This document shows, piece after piece, positions 54,714 through 62,945 of a DNA stretch of 64,000 bases. The DNA is from Opitutaceae bacterium (lineage in GTDB: Bacteria; Verrucomicrobiota; Verrucomicrobiia; Opitutales; Opitutaceae), in assembly GCA_028688225.1 (NCBI GenBank), contig JAQTYQ010000001.1, positions 262,888-326,887 of the forward strand, written 5' to 3'. Made by a program: the position numbers and the translations under genes. The notes beneath the pieces are model-generated. The model did not search any database. It saw only the letters and a program-made list of their open reading frames with translations, and was not told the DNA's origin. Position 1 is the stretch's first letter, and each line of letters opens with the position of its first letter.

Positions 54714-56297
54714 ATGAGCGACAAACCTCCACCTGAACCTTTTGAACATCTCCCGAAGCATATTCAGGAACTCATTAAGGGTTCGAACGTTAAGTCGTTT
54801 TTCATCCCTCCGGATCGAGGTTCCGGTTCGCCAGCAGAAGAGGCGACCGACGAGGTCGACCAGGCCCATGATGCCACGCTCCGACGCATCCGGGAGTTCA
54901 ATCTCAAGCCGCGTGAGATTCGCGATTATCTCGACCGTTTCGTCATCCAGCAGGATGAGGCCAAAAAGGTCCTTTCGGTCGCCATCTGTGATCACTACAA
55001 TCATGTCCGCCAATGTCTTGAGAACGCGCTGCTCCGGGAGCGCGATTACGCCAAACAAAACATCCTGCTGCTTGGTCCCACGGGTGTCGGCAAGACTTAT
55101 CTAATGCGGTGCATCGCCAAACTTATAGGCGTGCCCTTCGTGAAAGCCGATGCCACCAAGTTTTCCGAGACCGGTTATGTGGGTGGCGACGTCGAGGATC
55201 TCGTCCGTGATCTCGTGAAGGCCGCCGACGGCGACGTCGAGCTGGCCCAGTACGGCATCATCTACATCGACGAAATCGACAAGATCGCCTCCGCCGCCGC
55301 CGGCACCGTCGGGCGCGACGTCTCCGGGCGCGGCGTGCAGATCAACCTGCTCAAGCTCATGGAGGAAACCGAGGTCAACCTGCACAGCCAGACCGACATC
55401 GCCGGCCAGTTCCAGGCGCTGATGGATTTCCAGCGCGGCTCCCGTCCGCGCAAGCGCACCGTCAACACGCGCCACATCCTCTTCATCGTCAGCGGCGCGT
55501 TCGACAAGCTCGCCGAGCAGATCAAGCGGCGCGTGCAGAGCGGCCAGATCGGCTTTGCCGCCGCGGCACCCGATCGACCGGCGGACGACTCCAGCCTGCT
55601 CCCGCTCGCGCAAAGCCGCGATTTCATCGACTACGGCCTGGAACCCGAATTTGTCGGGCGCCTGCCCGTGCGGGTGGCCTGCCGGGCGCTGACCGCCGAC
55701 GACCTGGAAAAAATCCTCCTGACCTCGGAAGGCAGCATCCTGCAGCAGTACCGCGCCGACTTCTCCGGATACGGCATCGATTTTGAAATCACCGCCGAAG
55801 CCGTGCGGGAGATCGCCCGCCAGGCCCACGCGGAAAGCACCGGGGCCCGCGGCCTCATGACGGTGCTCGAACGCGTGCTGCGCAACTTCAAGTTCGAACT
55901 GCCCTCGACAGCGATCAAGTCCTTCAAGATCGACCGGGACACGATCGCCCGGCCCCGAGAGACGCTCCAGACCCTGCTCAAGCAGAACGCGGCGCAGCAG
56001 CACGCCGTCCTCCAGGCTGACGTCGCCGCCTTCGCCGCCCGCTTCCAGAAGGACTATGGCTTTGAGCTGGTCTTTGCCGGCTCCGCGATCGAACGGCTCA
56101 TCGAATTGAGCCTCGCCTCCGACAAAACCATCCGCGCGTTGTGCGAGGAGAAGTTCCGCGATTTCCACCACGGCCTCAAGCTGATCGCCCGCGACGGCGA
56201 ACCCCGCCGCTTCGACATCACGCGCGAGGTCATCGACGCGCCGGACAAGATGCTCTCGCGCTGGGTGGTCGATCGCTTCAAGCAGGAGAAGAGTTAG
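54714..56297 (+). CDS. ClpX-like AAA+ ATPase without zinc finger
   Basis: 527 residues. The AAA+ core matches ClpX: Walker A GPTGVGKTYL, pore loop SETGYVGGDVEDLVRDL, Walker B YIDEIDKIAS, sensor and arginine-finger regions including GLEPEFVGRLPV and STGARGLMTVLE. The ClpP-docking IGF loop is present as GQIGFAA. The N-terminal zinc-binding domain of true ClpX (four cysteines) is absent and is replaced by about 65 other residues, and a 110-residue C-terminal part is extra. It probably unfolds substrates with its own adaptor specificity. Confidence 0.85.
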   Translation: MSDKPPPEPFEHLPKHIQELIKGSNVKSFFIPPDRGSGSPAEEATDEVDQAHDATLRRIREFNLKPREIRDYLDRFVIQQDEAKKVLSVAICDHYNHVRQCLENALLRERDYAKQNILLLGPTGVGKTYLMRCIAKLIGVPFVKADATKFSETGYVGGDVEDLVRDLVKAADGDVELAQYGIIYIDEIDKIASAAAGTVGRDVSGRGVQINLLKLMEETEVNLHSQTDIAGQFQALMDFQRGSRPRKRTVNTRHILFIVSGAFDKLAEQIKRRVQSGQIGFAAAAPDRPADDSSLLPLAQSRDFIDYGLEPEFVGRLPVRVACRALTADDLEKILLTSEGSILQQYRADFSGYGIDFEITAEAVREIARQAHAESTGARGLMTVLERVLRNFKFELPSTAIKSFKIDRDTIARPRETLQTLLKQNAAQQHAVLQADVAAFAARFQKDYGFELVFAGSAIERLIELSLASDKTIRALCEEKFRDFHHGLKLIARDGEPRRFDITREVIDAPDKMLSRWVVDRFKQEKS

Positions 56298-56699
56298 CCC
56301 GGATGTTTCCCACAGTGGACACCGCGGACAATCTGCAAACTGGAGCGGCGACACCCCCGCCAGCCTCCGCCAAGACTTCGGCGTGGCCCGTCCGGCAAAC
56401 GCAGCCTCGCCGTAGCCCGGAGGACGAAGGCGGGTCGCCGTTTTTCGAGGGAACACGCGACGAGGGCGCCGCGTCCCCATGCTCTCATCTCAGCGGATCG
56501 TGCATTTTCACGACGATGGGGAGATGGGGCGCATTATCCTTAACGCGCCGAGATTCCAGAGTCGGACGGTGGATGCAAGCGACTCGGCGGCTCAAGGATA
56601 AGCCATCCTACCTTTGGTTGCGGCCCTGCCGCGCTGCGAAATATGCGGGCGCGGCTCCGCCCGTTGCCTTGTTCCGTCCGGCCTGAACCTCCGACGACG
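56298..56699. other. Intergenic, repeat-rich
   Basis: No gene. Holds the interrupted repeat at 56327-56480, a CATTA-TCCT-TAACG hairpin near 56531-56547, and a GTAG-GATGGCTTATCC element at about 56587-56610 (minus). Confidence 0.55.
56327..56480. repeat. Dispersed repeat interrupted by a 74-bp palindromic insertion
   Basis: The ends match the copy at 25866-25946. The insert at about 56358-56432 starts CCCGCC...CTCCG and ends CGGAG...GGCGGG and is itself a palindromic element of another type. Confidence 0.75.
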
Positions 56700-57404
56700 A
56701 TGCCCACGCCCGATCCCACCGCGGTCAACACGATGTTTGCGCGCATCGCGCGCCGCTACGATCTTGCCAACCGGCTCCTGAGCGGCGGCGCCGACCTCCG
56801 GTGGCGGCGCCGGCTCGTCGCGGCCGTGCGCCGCGCCCGGCCGCAGGCGGTGCTCGATCTGGCCACCGGCAGCGGGGACGTGGCCTTCGCGCTGGGCCGG
56901 GCCCTCCCGCCCGACACGCAGATCATCGGCATGGATTTCTGCCCGCCGATGCTGGAGGAAGCGGAGGCAAAAAAACGCCGGACCGGCGGCTATCCCAACG
57001 TCAGCTTCCGGCAGGGCGACGGCCTGGCGCTGCCGCTGGCCGACGCCTCCGTCGACGCGATCACGATTGCCTTCGGCCTGCGCAACATGGCCGGCCGCCG
57101 CCAGGCGTTGCGCGAGATGCACCGCGTGCTCCGCGCTCCCGGCGGGCGGCTGTTCGTGCTGGAATTCTCCCAACCGCAGCCGTGGTTCCGCCCAATCTAT
57201 TATTATTACCTCCGACGGGTGCTGCCCCGACTGGCCGGACTCATCACCGGCAACCGTTCCGCCTATGAATACCTGGGCCGCTCCATCGGAGATTTCCCCG
57301 GCCGGGCGCAGCTCGGCGACGAACTCCGCGCCGGCGGATTCAGCGAAATCCGTGCGACCGCGATGGCACTGGGCATTGTCGCCCTGCATGAGGCGGCGGC
57401 CTGA
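56700..57404 (+). CDS. ubiE/menG: Demethylmenaquinone/ubiquinone methyltransferase
   Basis: 234 residues. The UbiE block VNTMFARIARRYDLANRLLSGGADLRWRRRL starts the protein, followed by the SAM loop VLDLATGSGDVAFALG, GMDFCPPML, DAITIAFGLRNMAGRRQALREMHRVL and LEFSQPQPWFRPIYYYYLRRVLP with GEYLGRSI-like YEYLGRSIGDFPG. It methylates the quinone ring in menaquinone synthesis. The start at 56700 matches the family. Confidence 0.93.
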   Translation: MPTPDPTAVNTMFARIARRYDLANRLLSGGADLRWRRRLVAAVRRARPQAVLDLATGSGDVAFALGRALPPDTQIIGMDFCPPMLEEAEAKKRRTGGYPNVSFRQGDGLALPLADASVDAITIAFGLRNMAGRRQALREMHRVLRAPGGRLFVLEFSQPQPWFRPIYYYYLRRVLPRLAGLITGNRSAYEYLGRSIGDFPGRAQLGDELRAGGFSEIRATAMALGIVALHEAAA

Positions 57405-57537
57405 AATCAGGTCCGATATTTTCCGGTTCGGACGCGGACCCAAAAAATCGGCCCCATCGTCGCGGCTGAAGCAGTTTCCGTGCTAGATCGGCATCTGTAC
57501 ACTTGCCAGCCGCCCCCGACTTCGCTTCCCTGCCAGC

Positions 57538-58518
57538 GTGGCCGCCCTCAAACTCATCCTCAACGAGAACCATTACGAACTGGTCCGTAAAATCGCGGAA
57601 GGCGGCATGGGCGTGGTCTATGAGGCTCTCCAGCACGGCACGGGAAACTTCCGCAAGGTCGTGGCCATCAAACTCATTCGGGAGGAGTATTCCAGCATCC
57701 CGGAATTCCAGAAAAACTTCATCGGCGAGGCGAGGCTGGTCGCCGACCTGATCCACACCAACATCGTCCAGACCTATCATCTTGGCCTGGTCGGAGGACA
57801 GCATTTCATGGTGATGGAACTGGTGAACGGCATCAACCTGGAACAGTTCATCGAGCGGCATCGCCAGTTGGACCGCCCCGTGCCCGTCGACTTCGCCGTC
57901 TTCGTCGCCTCCCGCGTCGCCCGCGGCCTCGCGTACGCCCATCACAAGACCGACCGGGACGGCCATCACCTCAACATCGTGCATCGCGACGTCAACCCGA
58001 AGAACGTCATGCTGGCCTACGAGGGCGACGTCAAACTGACGGACTTCGGCATCGCGAAGGCGTTCAACCTCATGTACAATGAGGAAGGCAAGGTCATCCC
58101 GGGCAAGGACGAGTATTGCTCGCCCGAGCAGGCGAGCTACGCCGTCACCGACGCGCGGGCCGACCTCTTCTCGCTCGGCATCGTGCTGTCCGAATTGTTG
58201 CTCAGTCGCAACGTCTTCCGGGCCGATGACCGTCTGCAATCGCGGAAAAATGTCCTGACCATGCCCATTCCGCACTTCGCGAAGCTGCGTCCGGAGATCG
58301 ACGGGAAGCTCGAGACCATTCTCCACAAACTGCTGGAACGCGACCGGAACCAGCGTTACCAGGCCGCCTCCGATCTGCTGACCGACCTGGAACTTTATCT
58401 GTACAGCGACCGCTACGGTCCCACCAACGAAAAGCTCGGCGTCTATCTGCGCGAGCTGTTCGGCCAGCCCGAGCCCTCCGGCGCGCTGCTCACCTCCGCT
58501 CCTTCGCCGGTGCTTTAA
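57538..58518 (+). CDS. Serine/threonine protein kinase (soluble)
   Basis: 326 residues from a GTG at 57538. The glycine-rich loop [12 protein letters not shown], Lys45 in VVAIKLI, catalytic Asp151 in [13 protein letters not shown] and Asp169 in TDFGIAK form a full Hanks-type kinase. The activation segment carries [11 protein letters not shown]. There is no membrane helix or sensor domain, so it is probably cytoplasmic. It lies 32 bases before rpoN on the same strand, suggesting co-expression, and its targets are unknown. Confidence 0.9.
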   Translation: MAALKLILNENHYELVRKIAEGGMGVVYEALQHGTGNFRKVVAIKLIREEYSSIPEFQKNFIGEARLVADLIHTNIVQTYHLGLVGGQHFMVMELVNGINLEQFIERHRQLDRPVPVDFAVFVASRVARGLAYAHHKTDRDGHHLNIVHRDVNPKNVMLAYEGDVKLTDFGIAKAFNLMYNEEGKVIPGKDEYCSPEQASYAVTDARADLFSLGIVLSELLLSRNVFRADDRLQSRKNVLTMPIPHFAKLRPEIDGKLETILHKLLERDRNQRYQAASDLLTDLELYLYSDRYGPTNEKLGVYLRELFGQPEPSGALLTSAPSPVL

Positions 58519-58550
58519 TGCATCCCTCCCTCGCGAGCACCTCCTGACTC

Positions 58551-60014
58551 ATGAGCGGGCCAGGCTTCCATCAACATCTCAGCCAGCGCCAGACCCAGCA
58601 GATGGTGCTGGCGCCGCAGTTGCGCCAGTCGCTGAAGATCCTCCAGGTGGCGGCCCTGGACCTGCGCTCCGTCATCCAGGAGGAATTGCAAAACAACCCC
58701 ACCCTCGAGGAGCTGCCGATGGAGGGTGTCAGCCTCGATCAGAACAGCCCGGCCGAGCCGCCCGACGCCGAGGCCAAGGACGGGGCGGAGCCGGGGGAGG
58801 AACTGGATTTCTCCAAGGACTTTGAGGTTCTCAACAAACTCGATGACGACTGGCGTGATTACCTGGCGCAGGCCGGCGGCGCCCAGCCCTACACCTCCGA
58901 GGCGGCGGAGAAGCGCCAGCATTTCTTCGATTCGCTTGTCAGCGAGACTTCGCTGCAGGAGCATCTCATGCGTCAAGCCGAGCTTGCGGACTGCCCGCCC
59001 AAGGTGCTGGCGGCGATCCGCTACCTGGTCGGCAGTCTTGACGATCGCGGCTTTCTCACCGCCGCGCCGGCCGACATCGCCCTTATGTCCGAATTGCCGC
59101 TGGAGGACGTGCAGGCCGCCCACGAGCTGCTCAAGACCTTCGATCCGCCCGGCATCGGCGCCCGGAGCCTGGAGGAATGCCTCCTCTTCCAGCTCGAGGC
59201 CAAGGGCCGCGGCGCCTCGCTCGCCGCCCGCGTGATTCGCGGGCATTTCGCCCTGCTCACCCGCCGCCGCATCCCCGATCTGGCCCGCCGGCTCGGCGCG
59301 ACGGTCGACGAGATCCAGTCGGCGATCGAGGAGATCGGCACCCTCGATCCCTCGCCGGGACGCCGGTTTGCCGACGACAGCAACCGCGTCGTCGTGCCCG
59401 ATGTCACGGTCGAGAAGGACGGCGACAAATGGCAGGTCCATCTCAACAGCGACTACATCCCGCGTCTGCGCATCAGCCAGACCTACCGGGACCTCATTGC
59501 CAAGGGCCAGCTGTCGAAGGAGGAGCGCGAGTACCTGCGCGAACGCATGCGCTCCGGCCGCTTCCTGATCAACTCCATCGAGCAGCGCCAGCAGACGATT
59601 GAGCGCATCACCCGGGAGATCCTCAAGGTGCAGGAGGAGTTCTTCGAACACGGGGTCTCCAAGTTGAAGCCGCTGACCATGACCCAGATTGCCGCCGTCG
59701 TCGGCGTGCACGAGACCACCGTCAGCCGGGCCATCGCCAACAAATACATCCGGACTCCGCACGGGGTTTTTGAGTTCAAATATTTCTTCACGCCGGGCTA
59801 TCAGGCCCAGGGCGGCGACGCGGTTTCCAACACCAGCGTGAAGGAGATGATCAGCGACCTCATCGCCGGAGAGGACAAGGCCCACCCGCTGAGCGACCAG
59901 GAGATCGTGGGCCGGTTGGTGGCGAAGGGGATCAACATCGCCCGGCGCACGGTCGCGAAATACCGCGAGGAGCTGGGCCACCTGCCGAGCAACCTGCGCC
60001 GGGAATATTCGTGA
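58551..60014 (+). CDS. rpoN: RNA polymerase sigma-54 factor
   Basis: 487 residues. Region I is Gln-rich (LSQRQTQQMVLAPQLRQSLKILQVAALDLRSVIQEELQNNPTLEEL), the core-binding domain follows, and the DNA-binding part has MTQIAAVVGVHETTVSRAIANKYIRTPHGVFEFKYFF and the RpoN box ARRTVAKYRE at 464-473. It directs RNA polymerase to -24/-12 promoters that need enhancer-binding ATPases. It may form an operon with the upstream kinase. Confidence 0.96.
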   Translation: MSGPGFHQHLSQRQTQQMVLAPQLRQSLKILQVAALDLRSVIQEELQNNPTLEELPMEGVSLDQNSPAEPPDAEAKDGAEPGEELDFSKDFEVLNKLDDDWRDYLAQAGGAQPYTSEAAEKRQHFFDSLVSETSLQEHLMRQAELADCPPKVLAAIRYLVGSLDDRGFLTAAPADIALMSELPLEDVQAAHELLKTFDPPGIGARSLEECLLFQLEAKGRGASLAARVIRGHFALLTRRRIPDLARRLGATVDEIQSAIEEIGTLDPSPGRRFADDSNRVVVPDVTVEKDGDKWQVHLNSDYIPRLRISQTYRDLIAKGQLSKEEREYLRERMRSGRFLINSIEQRQQTIERITREILKVQEEFFEHGVSKLKPLTMTQIAAVVGVHETTVSRAIANKYIRTPHGVFEFKYFFTPGYQAQGGDAVSNTSVKEMISDLIAGEDKAHPLSDQEIVGRLVAKGINIARRTVAKYREELGHLPSNLRREYS

Positions 60015-60096
60015 CCGCGGAGGACGGCGCGCTGGAGATCCAGCCTTCGCACGAGGCTACGGCGGACACGGTAACGCGCCCCACCTGTCACCCGTG

Positions 60097-60122
60097 GTAG
60101 GGCGGGTTTTCCGCAACCCGCC
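60097..60122 (+). terminator. GTAG-footed hairpin between convergent rpoN and tsaD
   Basis: GTAG at 60097-60100, GGCGGGTT (60101-60108), loop TTCCGC, AACCCGCC (60115-60122). Stem of eight base pairs between two convergent genes; lacks a clear T-tract, so it may be a REP serving as a 3' hairpin. Confidence 0.55.
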
Positions 60123-60158
60123 GGGTTTGACTGCCGCCCCGCAAAGCGTGCATCCGCC

Positions 60159-61187
60159 TCAAGTCAGGGCGAGGTCGGGCTGGATGGTCAGTCCCTCGCC
60201 ATCGCAGGCCACGCCGTCCGGATCGCACCACGCCGCGAAGCCGATCATGCCCGCGTTGTCACCGGTGTGCCGCGGCTGGGCCGCGTAAAACGCCATCCCC
60301 TGCTCCCGGGCCAAGCGTTCCAGGGCGGTGCGCAGCCGGCGGTTGTTGGCCACGCCGCCTGACACACCCAGGCTCGCATGCGCGCCGCGCGCCAGGGCCG
60401 CCGCGGTTTTTTTCACCAGGGCGTCAATCACGGCCTGCTGATAGCTGGCGCAGAGATCGTTCATCCGCGCCGTCACCTCGTCGGTGCTCATTTTTTCCAC
60501 CAGATAGCGCAGGCTCGTCTTCAGGCCGGAGAAACTGAAGGACAGATCGCCGCCCGGCTGGATGCCGCGGGGGAACCGGTAGGCGTCGGGCCGGCCGGCG
60601 GTCGCGCGTTGTTCGATCAGCGGTCCGCCCGGATAGCCCAATCCCAGCAATTTCGCCCCCTTGTCGAGCGCCTCGCCCGCTGCATCGTCCCGTGTGGTGG
60701 AAAGCACGGAGATGCGTCGCTCGCGATTGATCTCGAACAGCAGGGTGTTGCCGCCCGACACGATCAGCCCCAGGTGCGGCAGCACGGCGGCCAGCCGGCG
60801 GTCGAACGTCGCGGGTTCCGCCGCATGCAGGGCGATGAACGGCGACCAGGCGTGGCCGCGCAGGTGATTCACCCCCACCAGCGGCACCCGCCGTTCCAGG
60901 GCCAGCGCCTTGGCCGCCGCCAGGCCGATCGCGAGGCAGCCGGCCAGCCCCGGTCCGTGGGTGACGGCCACCGTGCCGATGCGCTCCAGGTCGGCGCCCT
61001 CGCGCAGCCGCCGGAGCAGCAGCGGAAAGTTGCGCAGATGCTCGCGGGTGGCCAGGTCCGGCACCACGCCGCCATAACGCTCGTGCAGGGCGATCTGGCT
61101 GTGCACCAGTTCCGGCCCCAGCCCCAGCGCCGGATCAAAAACCGCCAGCGCCGTCTCGTCGCAGGAACTTTCCAGGGCGAGGATCAT
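60159..61187 (-). CDS. tsaD: tRNA N6-threonylcarbamoyladenosine transferase TsaD
   Basis: 342 residues. Start MILALESSCDETALAV; metal-binding GVNHLRGHAWSP, and LGLIVSGGNTLLFEI, KGAKLLGLGYPGGP, LSFSFSGLKTSL and LGVSGGVANNRRLRTALE. The enzyme adds threonylcarbamoyl to A37 of ANN-decoding tRNAs, with TsaB, TsaE and TsaC. It is convergent with rpoN and followed upstream by the S41 protease. Confidence 0.95.
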   Translation of the reverse strand: MILALESSCDETALAVFDPALGLGPELVHSQIALHERYGGVVPDLATREHLRNFPLLLRRLREGADLERIGTVAVTHGPGLAGCLAIGLAAAKALALERRVPLVGVNHLRGHAWSPFIALHAAEPATFDRRLAAVLPHLGLIVSGGNTLLFEINRERRISVLSTTRDDAAGEALDKGAKLLGLGYPGGPLIEQRATAGRPDAYRFPRGIQPGGDLSFSFSGLKTSLRYLVEKMSTDEVTARMNDLCASYQQAVIDALVKKTAAALARGAHASLGVSGGVANNRRLRTALERLAREQGMAFYAAQPRHTGDNAGMIGFAAWCDPDGVACDGEGLTIQPDLALT

Positions 61188-61236
61188 GGTTTCAGGCGTA
61201 GCCGCGGAGATGGGATCGAACCGACTCGGAAATTGC

Positions 61237-61300
61237 GTGGGGACGCGACGCCCTCGTCGCGTGTGGCTCTCGGACCGCGGCGAGGGCGCCGCGGCTCCAC
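61237..61300. repeat. Fragment of the GCGACG...CGTCGC dispersed repeat
   Basis: GGGGACGCGACGCCCTCGTCGCG and a following GGCGAGGGCGCCGCGG resemble the ends of the copies at 25866 and 56327. No gene is seen in 61188-61412. Confidence 0.5.
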
Positions 61301-61412
61301 CTCACCGGCTGCGTCGCTGGTTCATGTTCAACTGGAGCGACGCGCTCCCGCGCGTCATCCATGGCCGGACAAAATCCGGGCCCCCCATCAACCATTGCTG
61401 GCAGGAGCTCAT

Positions 61413-62723
61413 TCACGGCTTTGCAACCTCAGCCGCCGGCCGGCTCCGAGCCGCGAAGAGATCCACCCCCTGCAGCACATCGATGGCCACCTGCAGCGGC
61501 CGGTCCGCGACGGGTTCGAAGCCGAAGCGCGCGGCAAAGGCCTTCGGGTCGGTGAGATCGCGCCGCAGCCGCTGCAGCCGCACCCGGGCCTCGTCCTCCG
61601 GCGAAACCGTCACGGGCACCTGCGGTTCGATGCCCTTTTCGTTGATGCTCACTCCGCCGGGGGTGTAGTAGCGGGCGGTCGTCAGGCGCAGCGCCTCGCC
61701 GTTTTTCAGCCGGAAGATCGTTTGCACGGAACCCTTGCCGAACGTGGTTTCCCCGACCACCGCCGCGCGGGCGGTGTCCTTGAGCGCGCCCGCCACCACC
61801 TCGGCCGCACTCGCGGTGCCGGAATTCACCAGCAGCACGATCGGCAGATTCAATCCGCCGGCCGCCGCGCCGGCCCGGAACTCCTCCCGGCTGTCCGCCG
61901 TCCGGCCCTGGGTGTAGACGATGAGCTCACCCGGCCGGAAAAACGGTTCCGCCACGTCGACGGCGGCATCGAGCAGCCCGCCAGGATTATTGCGCAGGTC
62001 GAGGATCAGGGCCTGCGCGCCCCCGGCCTGCAGCTGCTGCAACGCCTCCTTGAACTCGGCGCCCGTGTGCTCGCTGAACTGGGTGAGCTGGATGTAGCCG
62101 ATGCGGTCCGCCAGCAGATGGACGTCGCGCACGCTCTCCACCTTGATGACCTCGCGGATCAGGGCCAGTTCGATGGTCTCCTTGGGGGCCGGACGGAAAA
62201 GCGTCACGTTCACCCTGGTTCCGGGCTTGCCGCGCAGACGTTCGATGATCTTGTCCAGGCCCAGCCGGTCGATGGACTGCCCGTCGACCTTGACAATCTC
62301 ATCGCCGCGGCGGATGCCCGCCCGCTCGCTGGGCGTATCGGCGATGGGGGCGATCACGATCACCCGGCCGCCGCGCCGCTCCACCTGGACGCCGATGCCG
62401 CCGAACTTGCCGTCCATCTCCTCGCGCAGTTCGCGATAACCGGCCGCCTTGAGGAACTCCGAATGCGGATCCAGGGATTTGAGCATTCCCTCCAGCGCCG
62501 CCCGGGTGAGCTTGTCGTAATCGGCATCCCTTTCCTCGACATAGTTCCTTCCGACGAGGCTGAGGACGCTGCGAAAATAGGCCGCGTTGCGGCCAAGGGC
62601 CCGGTCGGGCCACAGGTCCCACGCCGGGTTGAAACGCGTCACCGCCGTGGCCAGGATGATGCCAAAGGCCGCGCCACAGACGACGATGAGAATGCGTTTG
62701 AGCATGACCCCTACTGTGTGCAT
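61413..62723 (-). CDS. ctp: C-terminal processing peptidase, S41 family
   Basis: 436 residues. An N-terminal helix (ILIVVCGAAFGIILATAV) anchors it. A PDZ domain at about 105-190 includes GGIGVQVERRGGRVIVIAPIADTPSERAGIRRGDEIVKVDG. The catalytic Ser lies in LLVNSGTASAAEVVAGAL and the Lys in GETTFGKGSVQ. Ctp proteases trim or degrade periplasmic proteins. The start may be Met7 (MLKRIL) at 62705. It is read toward tsaD. Confidence 0.92.
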   Translation of the reverse strand: MHTVGVMLKRILIVVCGAAFGIILATAVTRFNPAWDLWPDRALGRNAAYFRSVLSLVGRNYVEERDADYDKLTRAALEGMLKSLDPHSEFLKAAGYRELREEMDGKFGGIGVQVERRGGRVIVIAPIADTPSERAGIRRGDEIVKVDGQSIDRLGLDKIIERLRGKPGTRVNVTLFRPAPKETIELALIREVIKVESVRDVHLLADRIGYIQLTQFSEHTGAEFKEALQQLQAGGAQALILDLRNNPGGLLDAAVDVAEPFFRPGELIVYTQGRTADSREEFRAGAAAGGLNLPIVLLVNSGTASAAEVVAGALKDTARAAVVGETTFGKGSVQTIFRLKNGEALRLTTARYYTPGGVSINEKGIEPQVPVTVSPEDEARVRLQRLRRDLTDPKAFAARFGFEPVADRPLQVAIDVLQGVDLFAARSRPAAEVAKP

Positions 62724-62752
62724 CTGGTCATGCTTGTAAATGGCTTCCGCCA

Positions 62753-62797
62753 GGAGCCTGTCGGACTCACCGTCCTTCCCGGCTCCTGTAAATAAGC
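62753..62797. repeat. AGGAGCCTGTCGGACT palindrome
   Basis: AGGAGCCTGTCGGACT, spacer, GGCTCCT. Related to 26632-26665. The stretch 62724-62945 holds no gene. Confidence 0.5.
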
Positions 62798-62945
62798 CCT
62801 CTCATCATCAATAGCCCGCAGATGCACAGGCTTGCCTGTTCGACATGGGGGGAAGCTTGCCAGGGCAGTATGGTCCCGGCACCCCCTCGATGAGTGACCG
62901 GCAGTGTGCATCAGTCGTCAAAATCCACGTCTCCCATTTGCCGCA

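Noticed and set aside
60378..62795. An 805-codon plus-strand frame over tsaD and the S41 protease gene
   Set aside because: It overlaps two certain genes antisense and has no recognisable domain.
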